Below, piece after piece: positions 8,645 to 16,738 of a stretch of 64,000 bases of DNA. The notes below the pieces were generated by a model. It had not been told where the DNA came from, ran no database searches, and worked only from the letters and a program-made list of their open reading frames with translations. Made by a program: the position numbers and the translations under genes. The DNA is from Loigolactobacillus jiayinensis (GTDB taxonomy: Bacteria > Bacillota > Bacilli > Lactobacillales > Lactobacillaceae): contig NZ_RHOF01000015.1 of NCBI RefSeq assembly GCF_003946445.1, forward strand, positions 1 to 64,000, given 5' to 3'. How positions within the stretch are numbered: the stretch's first letter is position 1; each line of letters starts with the position of its first letter.

Positions 8645-9901
8645 ATGTTTAAGAAAATAATTATACGGGTCACATTATTGCTGACTTTTGTGCTAGGTAG
8701 TGCGGGTCCAACACTAGCGGCAACAACGGTTGATGCTAAAGCTGGTTTGGCCGTTGACGCGCAAAGTGGTCAGATTCTTTTTGATCAAGCGGGTAGCGAG
8801 GTATTGCCGATCGGCTCAATGACCAAGTTGTTAACTGTTTATTTGACGTTAAATGCAATCAAACAAGGTAAGCTCAGTTGGGACACACAAGTTCCAGTAA
8901 GTGCATTGGCTTATAAATTAACGAAAAATACGGAGTTGACCAATGTTCCACTGACTGAAAACGGAAAGTATTCAGTCCGTGACCTTTATGACGCTTCTCT
9001 AATTCAATCCGCTAATTCCGCTGCGATGTTGTTAGGTGACGCTTTTGCTGGCTCACAAACTGCAGCGGTCAAGCAGATGCGGGCGCAATTACAAAAGTGG
9101 GGAATCAAGGATGCTTATATTGTCAATTTAAGTGGTTTAAATAACAGCTACCTTGATGGTCAAATTTATCCAGGTTCGGCGACAACCGACGAGAACAAAA
9201 TGTCAGCAGTCGATATGGCCATTGTTGCACAGCATTTATTGAAGGATTTTCCAGAGGTTTTAAATACGACGAAGCAAACCAATATGACGTTTGCAGCAGG
9301 AACAAGTTCAGCAACTAAATTAACAACTTGGAATTTTATGCTAGCTGGTCAAGCTGCGGCGGATACTAACTTACCAGTTGATGGGTTAAAAACTGGCACC
9401 ACTGAATTAGCCGGCGCTTGTTTCACAGGGACTGTCAAAAAAGATGGCCACCGAATTATTACGGTTGTGATGCACGCCAATAAAAACGAAACCGACAGTA
9501 ACGCACGTTTCATTGAAACGGCTAAAATCATGAATGATGTCTATAATGAGCAAAGCTACCACACAATTGCTCAAGGTAGTGCGCCGACTAATCAGCAACG
9601 GTTACCAGTTAAATTGGGGACGCAACCGCGTGTGCCAGTTGGTTTAGCTCAAAGTGTTAGCTTTTGGCTACCTAAAGCACAAGCCAAGCCTAAAGTAACG
9701 TATAAATTAACGGCTAAAACACCGCTAGCGGCACCAGTTGCTAAAGATAAAATGGTTGGAACTGCAAATATTACTACACCAGTAACACTGCGTTATTTAC
9801 CAGGTGAAACACCAAAAGCAACTAAAGTGACCACACAAAAAGCTAGTGCTAAGTTAACTGGTTTTTCGTTATTCAAGGCACAAGTTGCGGATTTCTTTTA
9901 A
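8645..9901 (+). CDS. dacA: Serine-type D-Ala-D-Ala carboxypeptidase (DacA/PBP5 family)
   Basis: Secreted low-molecular-weight penicillin-binding protein that trims the terminal D-Ala from peptidoglycan stem peptides. Signal peptide at residues about 1-26 (hydrophobic run ending ATLAA-like). Active-site motifs are S58-M-T-K61, S122-A-N124 and K249-T-G251. A PBP5 C-terminal domain (about 310-380) follows, then a C-terminal amphipathic stretch that may anchor it to the membrane. AAGGGG precedes the ATG. It lies with the VanRS-like pair in one apparent operon, recalling vanR-vanS-vanY arrangements, but the family is PBP5 rather than VanY. Confidence 0.93.
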   Translation: MFKKIIIRVTLLLTFVLGSAGPTLAATTVDAKAGLAVDAQSGQILFDQAGSEVLPIGSMTKLLTVYLTLNAIKQGKLSWDTQVPVSALAYKLTKNTELTNVPLTENGKYSVRDLYDASLIQSANSAAMLLGDAFAGSQTAAVKQMRAQLQKWGIKDAYIVNLSGLNNSYLDGQIYPGSATTDENKMSAVDMAIVAQHLLKDFPEVLNTTKQTNMTFAAGTSSATKLTTWNFMLAGQAAADTNLPVDGLKTGTTELAGACFTGTVKKDGHRIITVVMHANKNETDSNARFIETAKIMNDVYNEQSYHTIAQGSAPTNQQRLPVKLGTQPRVPVGLAQSVSFWLPKAQAKPKVTYKLTAKTPLAAPVAKDKMVGTANITTPVTLRYLPGETPKATKVTTQKASAKLTGFSLFKAQVADFF

Positions 9902-10114
9902 AGCCACTTTAGTGATCGCCTGCAATTGAAGTAAACGTGTAAAATAAGATTGTGGATCAATTCTAGTTAGGCTTTCATAGCGTATGTTTCGGCCGAATAT
10001 AACATAGTTGACACTAATTTAAAGGCCACCTGCACAAGGTCACTGACAAGCAATAATTAACCGGTGGCTGCATGCTAAACTGGCGGTTAACCATATTTTT
10101 GAGCAGTGGTTTTG

Positions 10115-10123
10115 TGCTATAAT
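10115..10123 (+). promoter_or_regulatory. Extended -10 promoter of murE cluster
   Basis: TG-C-TATAAT at 10115-10123 without a clear -35. Transcripts would begin about 10130, giving a leader of about 170 nt before the murE start. The stretch 9902-10114 holds no gene I can support. Confidence 0.55.
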
Positions 10124-10192
10124 TAAGAGGCTAAATTTTGTGTTCCATTAAGATTTAGTCCAAATAGATAGTGTTTTTTAATAAAGAAAATT

Positions 10193-10261
10193 AAGCGTGT
10201 CTAAGAAGGTCATATTGTTCTGCTTAGCTAGACTAACGCTTATAATATGACCGATTTTTTT
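10193..10261 (+). promoter_or_regulatory. Attenuator-like leader of murE with two exclusive hairpins
   Basis: Hairpin A pairs AAGCGT-GTCTA (10193-10203) with TAGAC-TA-ACGCTT (10229-10241). Hairpin B pairs GGTCATATT (10208-10216) with AATATGACC (10244-10252) and is followed at once by GATTTTTTT, like an intrinsic terminator. The two share overlapping territory, so folding A should hinder B unless a pseudoknot forms. No T-box motif is present. The regulator and ligand are unknown. Confidence 0.5.
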
Positions 10262-10303
10262 AGATATTCGCAACGAAAAAGCAAGAAAGAGGCAGTTAAG
10301 CGT

Positions 10304-11851
10304 ATGCAGTTACAGTTTGCCGAAATAACTAACTTACTCAATGAACATCAGTTACTGGTCAAGTCGGTGCTGCCGGATACAATTAAGCCGCAAGTGAGTG
10401 CGATTGCTTATGATTCACGAAAAAGTAGTGCAGATTCGCTATTCTTTTGTAAAGGCGCATTCAAGTCAGAATATTTGACGACTGCGCGCCAAAATGGGGC
10501 TACTGCGTATATGGCAGAACAAGAATTTGCTGAAGGTGCTGGTCTGGCCACATTTGTGGTGACCAATATTCAAAAAGCAATGTCGCTAATCAGTGCAGCT
10601 TACTATGGTTTCCCACAAAATAAGTTGTTCATCATTGCTTACACTGGCACTAAAGGGAAGACGACTTCAAGTTATTTTACCCATAATATTTTGAAACCAG
10701 CGACCAATAATCAAACAGCACTTTTTTCCACGATCGATCGAATCGTTGGTCCACGGCCAGAGCAGGAGTTTAAATCACATTTGACAACACCCGAATCATT
10801 GGACTTGTTCCATGATATGCGGACGGCCGTTGATTCTGGGATGACTCATTTGGTAATGGAAGTTTCGTCCCAGGCCTATAAAAAGAATCGGGTATACGGA
10901 CTACATTTTGACGTTGGCGTCTTCTTAAATATTACGCCTGATCACATTGGTCCCACCGAACACCCTAATTTTGCTGACTACTTACATTGTAAGTTGCAAT
11001 TATTAGTCAATTCACGGATCTGTGTGCTTAATGCTGAAACTGATCATTTAAACGAGGTCTATCAGGCGGCGCAAACTACTAGTCAGCCAGAAGATATTTA
11101 TTTGTTTGCTAAACAGGACTTTCAGCCAGCCCAAGCATTACCAACCATTGACTTCCGTTACCAAAGCGAAGAGGCTGATTTAACCGCTAGTCAATTCAAG
11201 CTTTATGCTAAAACGGCTAAAGCCCAAGCATTGACGGCTAGTGGGCAATATAAGTTGAGTTTGCCAGGTAACTTTAATGAAAGTAATGCAGTGGCTGCGG
11301 CCATTACGGCTAGCTTAGCTGGTGCGTCAACCGCGGCTATTCAAAAAGGCTTAGCAACAGCTTATGTGCCGGGACGGATGGAGTCACTGCAAACGCCTGA
11401 TCATGGGACGATTTATGCTGACTATGCCCATAATTATGCCAGTATGAAGGCGTTACTGAGTTTTCTAGAAGGACAGCAACCAGATGCCAAGGTAATTGTG
11501 GTGGTTGGTAGCCCCGGTAATAAGGGGGTTTCCCGGCGGGCCGGCTTTGGCAAAGTTTTAACTGAATATGCCGATGTTGCCTTTTTAACCGCTGATGACC
11601 CAGGTTTTGAAGATCCCTTAAAAATTGCTCAAGAAATTGATACGCATGTTGACCACAGTAAAGTTAAAGTTACGATTGAAGTAGACCGAAAAAAAGCAAT
11701 TGCCGCGGCGATCACCGCCAGCACTGCCAAGGATATTGTTGTCTTGGCCGGTAAAGGTGATGACGCCTTTCAGAAGGTCAATGGGGTAGATACACCGTAT
11801 CCAACTGATATGGTCGTTGCTAAAGAAATAGTGAGAGGATTGCAAGCATAA
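10304..11851 (+). CDS. murE: UDP-MurNAc-tripeptide synthetase MurE (probably L-Lys adding)
   Basis: Cytoplasmic Mur ligase adding the third stem-peptide residue to UDP-MurNAc-L-Ala-D-Glu. Mur ligase P-loop YTGTKGKTTSSYF, central SHLTTPES region and the C-terminal domain with YAHNYASM. The specificity motif is DDPG where diaminopimelate enzymes have DNPR, consistent with L-lysine. An in-frame ATG at 10247 lies inside the terminator-like hairpin. The ATG at 10304 has GAAAGAGG 10 nt upstream and is the better start (515 residues). Its stop overlaps the D-Asp ligase ATG. Confidence 0.92.
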   Translation: MQLQFAEITNLLNEHQLLVKSVLPDTIKPQVSAIAYDSRKSSADSLFFCKGAFKSEYLTTARQNGATAYMAEQEFAEGAGLATFVVTNIQKAMSLISAAYYGFPQNKLFIIAYTGTKGKTTSSYFTHNILKPATNNQTALFSTIDRIVGPRPEQEFKSHLTTPESLDLFHDMRTAVDSGMTHLVMEVSSQAYKKNRVYGLHFDVGVFLNITPDHIGPTEHPNFADYLHCKLQLLVNSRICVLNAETDHLNEVYQAAQTTSQPEDIYLFAKQDFQPAQALPTIDFRYQSEEADLTASQFKLYAKTAKAQALTASGQYKLSLPGNFNESNAVAAAITASLAGASTAAIQKGLATAYVPGRMESLQTPDHGTIYADYAHNYASMKALLSFLEGQQPDAKVIVVVGSPGNKGVSRRAGFGKVLTEYADVAFLTADDPGFEDPLKIAQEIDTHVDHSKVKVTIEVDRKKAIAAAITASTAKDIVVLAGKGDDAFQKVNGVDTPYPTDMVVAKEIVRGLQA

Positions 11852-13113
11852 TGGATAGTGAGATGGATTTTATTCCCGTACTTTTAGGGAGCGATATCAA
11901 CGTTTACGGGATGGCCCGGGCGTTTTATGAGCGTTATGGTATTAAATCGACCGCGTACGCCAGTGTACAATTCGCACCAACCAAGTACAGCAAAATTGTC
12001 AATGTTGAAACTTATCCTGGTTTTAACGAAGACCCTGGCTTTATTGAAAATATGGCCAAAATTGCTAAACGTTACGAAAATATCAATAAAAAGGCGGTAC
12101 TGATTGCGTGTGGCGATGGCTACGTTGAACTCGTTTCTAAACACAAAGCCTTTTTGGAGAAAACATTTATTGTGCCTTACGTGGATTATGACTTAGTTGA
12201 AAAGTTGATCAGTAAGGAAGCCTTCTATGAAATGGCGGACAAATATGAGTTGCCGCATCCATTGACGCAAATTATTAGTAAAGCTGATTATGAAAATGGT
12301 GTAGCTAAAATTAATGTGCCGTACGAATACCCAGTAGCTTTGAAGCCGTCCAATGCGGTTGAATGGTTGGATATTAAGTTTGAAGGCCGTAAAAAAGCTT
12401 TTCGCATCAAGGATCGTGCTGAATTTGACGATATCGTCAGCAAAATTTATGATCACGGGTACACGGCTGATTTGATTTTGCAGGACTTTATTCCGGGCGA
12501 CGACAGTAATATGCGTACCTTGAATTGTTACGTTGATCAATATCATCAAGTGAAGTTAATGTGTTTGGGTCATCCGTTATTGGAAGATCCAACGCCAGCT
12601 GATATCGGAAATTATGTGGCAATTTTGCCAGAATATAATCAAGAAGTTTATGCGCAAATTCAACATTTTCTTGAAGCCATTAAGTTCACCGGCTTCTGTA
12701 ATTTTGATATGAAATACGATCGGCGCGACCAAACATTTAAGCTGTTTGAAATTAACTTACGTCAAGGTCGTAGTAGCTTCTTTGTGACCTTAAACGGTTA
12801 TAACTTAGCGGAATATGTGGTTGAGGATCGGGTTACTGGCGCGTTGAAAGACAATCCAACCGTTTATGCTAATCAAAATGAAAGCCAGCAGAAGCTCTGG
12901 CTCGGTGTGCCAGCTAAAGTTTTTAAAACTTATGCCCGTGATAATGCGGATAAAAAACGTGCGTTAGAGCTTTTAGCAGCCAAGCGTTACGGCACTACCG
13001 TGTTCTTTAAACAAGATATGAGTTTGAAACGTTATGTGTTGCAAAAATACGCCTTTTACCTTTATAATGGTCGCTTTAAGGACTTTTTTAAGGAAAATAA
13101 GGGGGACATGTAA
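11851..13113 (+). CDS. ATP-grasp D-aspartate ligase of the peptidoglycan cross-bridge (Aslfm-like)
   Basis: Probable D-aspartate:UDP-MurNAc-pentapeptide ligase, which adds D-Asp to the side-chain amine of L-Lys as the cross-bridge residue. ATP-grasp fold: Lys-containing YPVALKPSNAVEW, ILQDFIPGDD, and metal-binding FKLFEINLRQGRSS near residues 295-310. The length (420) fits Aslfm of Enterococcus faecium. Context is strong: murE upstream and an aspartate racemase downstream, both with stop/start overlaps (TAATG). The exact acceptor is inferred from family and neighbours. Confidence 0.88.
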   Translation: MDSEMDFIPVLLGSDINVYGMARAFYERYGIKSTAYASVQFAPTKYSKIVNVETYPGFNEDPGFIENMAKIAKRYENINKKAVLIACGDGYVELVSKHKAFLEKTFIVPYVDYDLVEKLISKEAFYEMADKYELPHPLTQIISKADYENGVAKINVPYEYPVALKPSNAVEWLDIKFEGRKKAFRIKDRAEFDDIVSKIYDHGYTADLILQDFIPGDDSNMRTLNCYVDQYHQVKLMCLGHPLLEDPTPADIGNYVAILPEYNQEVYAQIQHFLEAIKFTGFCNFDMKYDRRDQTFKLFEINLRQGRSSFFVTLNGYNLAEYVVEDRVTGALKDNPTVYANQNESQQKLWLGVPAKVFKTYARDNADKKRALELLAAKRYGTTVFFKQDMSLKRYVLQKYAFYLYNGRFKDFFKENKGDM

Positions 13114-13826
13114 TGCGTCATTTCTTTTCAATATTAGGTGGTATGGGCACCATGGCCACCGAAAGTTATATTCGAATTTTAAATCAGCGGACGCCGGCAA
13201 AGCAGGATCAAGACTATTTGAATTATATTTTAGTCAACCATGCGACGGTGCCGGATCGCACGACTTATTTGTTGGATCATAGTCAGCCTAATTTTTTGCC
13301 GGATCTGCTCGAGGATGTGCAGCAACAAAATTTGCTTAAACCAGATTTTATGGTGATGGTCTGCAATACGGCGCATTATTTTTATGATGAGCTAGCTGCC
13401 GCTAGTGATGTGCCGCTGCTGAACATGCCACAGGAAACGGTGAAGGCATTGCAAAAGCGTTATCCACAGGCTAAACGAATCGGTTTAGCGGCAACAGCAG
13501 GTACGATTAGTAGTCAAGTCTATCATCAATATATTGCAGCTGCTGGCTTGACTGAAGTTGATCCAACACCAGCGATCCAAGAGAAAATCAACCGGTTGAT
13601 CTATCAATCGATCAAGGAAGAACAAGGTGCAGTTGATGCCACTTTATATCACGAAATTTTAGCCGATATGATGCATCAGTTAAACGTTGATGTGATTATT
13701 CTTGGTTGCACTGAATTATCGTTAGCACAAGAATTAGCGCCTAATCATCAATATCCAGTGGCTGATTCACAATCGATCATCGCTGATCGGACATTAGAAT
13801 TAGCTTTAAAATTGCGCCAAGCCTAA
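13113..13826 (+). CDS. racD: Aspartate racemase, D-Asp supply for cross-bridge
   Basis: Cofactor-independent Asp/Glu racemase interconverting L- and D-aspartate. Two catalytic cysteines are visible, in VMVCNTAHYF (about residue 87) and ILGCTELSLA (about residue 195). N-terminal motif LGGMGTMATES. 237 residues, typical. The ATG overlaps the ligase stop by one base. Pairing with the D-Asp ligase indicates it makes D-Asp for the cell wall. A strong bidirectional terminator follows. Confidence 0.93.
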   Translation: MRHFFSILGGMGTMATESYIRILNQRTPAKQDQDYLNYILVNHATVPDRTTYLLDHSQPNFLPDLLEDVQQQNLLKPDFMVMVCNTAHYFYDELAAASDVPLLNMPQETVKALQKRYPQAKRIGLAATAGTISSQVYHQYIAAAGLTEVDPTPAIQEKINRLIYQSIKEEQGAVDATLYHEILADMMHQLNVDVIILGCTELSLAQELAPNHQYPVADSQSIIADRTLELALKLRQA

Positions 13827-13827
13827 T

Positions 13828-13863
13828 AAAAACCCTGCAGAATTTAATTTCTGCAGGGTTTTT
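13828..13863. terminator. Bidirectional terminator between racD and hydratase gene
   Basis: AAAAACCCTGCAGAA and its complement flank a 5-nt loop, with T-runs on both strands. It serves racD on the plus strand and the hydratase gene on the minus strand. Confidence 0.9.
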
Positions 13864-13878
13864 AGCTATATTGTGAAT

Positions 13879-14676
13879 CTATTCAACATCAAGTTCGACA
13901 TCGGCAAAATATTTGCTGAAATGAGCAACGTAATGGCCTTTTTGTAAATGTGGTGGTAAGAGGAACGTGCCACTAGAGACTTTAGTGCCAACGGGGAAGT
14001 CGACGCCTTGTTCGGCTAATTTACCGACTAACCATTTAAGTGAGTTTAACGGATTACCGAGAACTTCAGAAGATTTACCGGTACCAAGTTCTTTGCCGTC
14101 AAGGGTCAGTTTACAGTCAACAGTTGCCAGATCAGCGACATTAACATTAGCTTTCGTGTCAGCTGTGTAAACAACACGGCCACGCACAGCGCCATCAGCA
14201 ACAACTAAATACTTGGACAGCGCGGGGAACCAGTCACTGAAACGAGAGTCAGGGAGTTCAACCCCAGCTGCGACCCCAACTTTAGCAAGTAATTGTTCAG
14301 TCGAGTCACTTGGTAACAGGGCTTCTTTAGCGGTAAAAACCATTTCAACTTCTAATAAGGGATCCATGAGCTCACTGAGTGGTAATTTAGCGGGACTACT
14401 AAGCCAAGCTGATTTGGTTTCAGCACCATAAAAAGGTGAATCAGAGTCGAACATTTTCTGTGTTTCCTCAGAAGTTAAGCTAACCTTATACCCGCCAACT
14501 GGTTCGTTTTTAAGCTGGGTATTCGCATACTGGACGCGATAGGCAGTATCAAAGTCAGGTACTAACGCTTCCCAATCGCTGGCTTTAAGTGGCTTTTGTG
14601 TTGTTAAGGCCTGCTGTAATGCGTTGGCAACCTTAGTTTCGGTAGCTGATTGAACAGATAATGTATTTTCACTCAT
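13879..14676 (-). CDS. 2-keto-4-pentenoate hydratase-like protein (FAH superfamily), T-box controlled
   Basis: 265-residue member of the MhpD-type hydratase/decarboxylase group. Seen: VGYKVSLTS-like N-terminal motif, EVEMVF (LEVEMVFTAKEAL) metal-ligand region, GVELPDSRF, and C-terminal GTKVSSGTFL. Family members hydrate 2-hydroxypenta-2,4-dienoate or decarboxylate oxalocrotonate in aromatic degradation. No other genes of such a pathway are nearby, so the substrate is unknown. The start at 14676 has AGGAG 9 nt upstream; the longer frame to 14796 runs back through the T-box terminator. Expression should depend on an uncharged tRNA. Confidence 0.85.
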   Translation of the reverse strand: MSENTLSVQSATETKVANALQQALTTQKPLKASDWEALVPDFDTAYRVQYANTQLKNEPVGGYKVSLTSEETQKMFDSDSPFYGAETKSAWLSSPAKLPLSELMDPLLEVEMVFTAKEALLPSDSTEQLLAKVGVAAGVELPDSRFSDWFPALSKYLVVADGAVRGRVVYTADTKANVNVADLATVDCKLTLDGKELGTGKSSEVLGNPLNSLKWLVGKLAEQGVDFPVGTKVSSGTFLLPPHLQKGHYVAHFSKYFADVELDVE

Positions 14677-14713
14677 AATGAAGATCTCCTTAAATAGATT
14701 TGAACTTGTTACT

Positions 14714-14981
14714 AAAAAAACGCCCCAGAAATACAATTGTATTTCCGGGACGCTACGGCGCGGTACCACCCAAATTTTTACTGTTATTACTAACAATAAC
14801 TCGTCACGTACGGTTATTCACGATACGCTAGCAGGGTAATGGCTGCAACCAATGGGCGTTACTTTAAAATTTCGGCCCATAACTCAGAGGCGATTTTCAT
14901 TAATTTTTGACTGATTCCCTTTCACCTAACGGAACTCGCTGCCAGCCGGAATTAATTACTCTTCCTCTTCTTAGTAACTCA
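14714..14981 (-). promoter_or_regulatory. T-box riboswitch leader
   Basis: Minus strand. Stem I base AGAAGAGGAAGAGTAA (about 14957-14972) with the AGTA S-turn and, on the 3' side, AATGAAAATCGCCTCT. The T-box motif GGGTGGTACCGCG is complementary to 14759-14771. The terminator stem AGCGTCCCGGAAATACA/TGTATTTCTGGGGCG is followed by seven T (14714-14753). The specifier reads either ATC (Ile, favoured because a purine follows) or AAT (Asn); I cannot decide without a covariance alignment. Confidence 0.95.
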
Positions 14982-15001
14982 TTTATTTTTAATTTAATTA
15001 T

Positions 15002-15030
15002 AATATAGTCGTCACTTTGCCATCTGTCAA
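15002..15030 (-). promoter_or_regulatory. Promoter of the T-box transcript
   Basis: Minus strand TTGACA (15025-15030), 17-nt spacer, TATATT (15002-15007). Near consensus, with predicted start about 14995, just ahead of stem I. Confidence 0.85.
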
Positions 15031-15033
15031 GCG

Positions 15034-15072
15034 TAAAAAAACAGTTATCACAATTTTATGTGATAACTGTTT
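15034..15072 (-). terminator. cfa terminator
   Basis: Perfect 14-bp inverted repeat (AAACAGTTATCACA and complement) with T-run on the minus strand, between the cfa stop and the next promoter. Confidence 0.85.
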
Positions 15073-15109
15073 CCTGTGTGGTGTAGCTAAAAGCATCTTT
15101 TAGGAAGCC

Positions 15110-16303
15110 TTATTTAATTTCTTTTTCATAAATGTAATCGCGGGTCATTGGCAAGTATTTACCAGAAGCACCTTTGGAAATCAAGTATTGAATCACATCG
15201 ATGTTACCTGATTCAAATGAAGCTGCAGCAGCCTGTAGGTAAACATCCCACATGCGAATGAAGCGTTCATCCTGTAATTTACTGATCTCGTCTAAATTAT
15301 CGTTGAAGTTTTTGTCCCAAATTTCCAAGGTGTGTTGGTAGTGCCGGCGTAATGGTTCAACGTCGTCAATTTGCAAACCAGCATCGATGATGTGTTGGGT
15401 ATTTTCAACTAAACCAGGAACATAACCACCAGGGAAGATGTATTTAGTCAACCAAGCATTAGTCGCACCGCCTTGTTGCCGCGTGATACCATGGATCAAA
15501 GCGACACCGTTATCTTTAAGGTACTTGCTAACAGTCTTGAAATACAATTCCAAGTTTTCTTGACCAACATGTTCGAACATGCCTACAGAGGTCACATAGT
15601 CAAAAGGTTCGTGCTTTAATTCACGATAATCGACTAACTGGACATCAGCCACGTCTTCTAATCCACGGTCGGTAATTTGCTTTTGTACATAGTTGTACTG
15701 TTCCTGACTTAAGGTGATACCTGTTACTTTCAAGCCGTATTCCGCAGCAGCCGTCAGCATCAAGGTGCCCCAGCCACAACCGATATCAAGTAAAGTACGG
15801 CCAGCTTGTGGGTCTAACTTATGAATAATGTGATGAACTTTATTCATTTGAGCTTGCTCTAATGTGTCCTCAGGTGTTTGGAAATAGGCACAAGAGTAGG
15901 TCATCGTTGAGTCTAACCATAGTTGGTAAAAATTATTACCGACATCATAATGACTTTGTACGTCTTCTTTACTGTGCTTTTCATTATGCGATTGCTTCGG
16001 CAAGAAGCGGATATATTTAGTATTACGCATGAAACTATCGGCATTTTCGTAAGCTGCCGTTAATAATTTCTGAATACTATAAGGGCCGCCAGTGATCTCA
16101 ATTTTACCATCCATATAACCTTCACCTAAAGCCAGTGAAGCGTTGTTCAAGATCTCTTTCATTGGAATCGCTTCTTTAAGCGTAATTGTAACTTCTGGTT
16201 CACCTTCGCCATAAACCGCGCTTTTACCATCCCAATAATTAACTTTAACTGGGATGTTGAATGAGTGACCGAAAAGAGTCTTATAGAACGTTTTTTCAAG
16301 CAT
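15110..16303 (-). CDS. cfa: Cyclopropane-fatty-acid-phospholipid synthase
   Basis: Adds a methylene from S-adenosylmethionine to unsaturated acyl chains of membrane phospholipids, a stationary-phase and acid-stress modification. Seen: SAM-binding [16 protein letters not shown] (about residues 165-180), upstream [14 protein letters not shown] substrate motif, MFEHVGQEN and GGYVPGL. It has 397 residues, normal. AGGAAGG-type ribosome site (complement of 16311-16317) before the ATG. Monocistronic, with its own terminator. The upstream region holds a long palindromic element. Confidence 0.95.
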   Translation of the reverse strand: MLEKTFYKTLFGHSFNIPVKVNYWDGKSAVYGEGEPEVTITLKEAIPMKEILNNASLALGEGYMDGKIEITGGPYSIQKLLTAAYENADSFMRNTKYIRFLPKQSHNEKHSKEDVQSHYDVGNNFYQLWLDSTMTYSCAYFQTPEDTLEQAQMNKVHHIIHKLDPQAGRTLLDIGCGWGTLMLTAAAEYGLKVTGITLSQEQYNYVQKQITDRGLEDVADVQLVDYRELKHEPFDYVTSVGMFEHVGQENLELYFKTVSKYLKDNGVALIHGITRQQGGATNAWLTKYIFPGGYVPGLVENTQHIIDAGLQIDDVEPLRRHYQHTLEIWDKNFNDNLDEISKLQDERFIRMWDVYLQAAAASFESGNIDVIQYLISKGASGKYLPMTRDYIYEKEIK

Positions 16304-16331
16304 TGAAACTATCCTTCCTCTCGTTAAAAAA

Positions 16332-16527
16332 GCCTATTTAGAGCGTATCCTAAAAGTTACTTAGGTTTAAGCGTTAGCCATTTTTTGCGCAACATAAAAG
16401 TCTATTAGTAAAATATACCAATAAACTTTTATATTCTGAACATTGGTCGTTCAATGACTGAATCGTCAGCTAAAACACGACTTAGCAAAACAATAAGTCT
16501 TTTAGGATACCTTTGCGCTAAAATAGG
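16332..16527. repeat. Interrupted inverted repeat in the cfa-pdp intergenic region
   Basis: Left arm 16332-16356 and right arm 16499-16527 are inverted copies: 11 bp perfect (TATCCTAAAAG/CTTTTAGGATA) and then CCTATTTAG/CTAAAATAGG after a small gap. An inner inverted repeat TAAAAGT/ACTTTTA lies at 16395-16431. The layout resembles a MITE or old insertion remnant. It could also be a control region for the divergent cfa and pdp genes. No coding potential. Confidence 0.5.
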
Positions 16528-16643
16528 TGCAAGTATATTTAGCAAAAAACACCTTGGTGCTACTCACTAATTATAAGCATAGAGACAGTATACGCCTATT
16601 TTTTAAGCATGATAAGTAAGTTGCAGAAATTATTCGCCGAAAA

Positions 16644-16652
16644 TGTTATACT
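16644..16652 (+). promoter_or_regulatory. Extended -10 promoter of pdp-like gene
   Basis: TG-T-TATACT at 16644-16652. No good -35 at 17 nt; TTGCAG lies at a 20-nt spacing. Confidence 0.45.
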
Positions 16653-16738
16653 TGCTAGCAGAATAGTCGACAGACGACTGCTGTTGCAAGCAGCTAAGAC
16701 AATTATTGAATTGTGAAGTAGAAAGAAGGTTAATTAAT

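Noticed and set aside
10247-10303. Upstream start of murE at 10247
   Set aside because: The ATG lies inside the terminator-like hairpin without a ribosome site; 10304 has one and gives the normal N-terminus.
12193-12549. 118-codon antisense ORF inside the D-Asp ligase gene
   Set aside because: Opposite strand of a well-supported gene, with no promoter or ribosome site and no recognisable domain.
16706-16738. Upstream TTG start for the phosphorylase homologue
   Set aside because: It lies upstream of the AGAAGG ribosome site that serves 16739, and the extra residues do not match the family.
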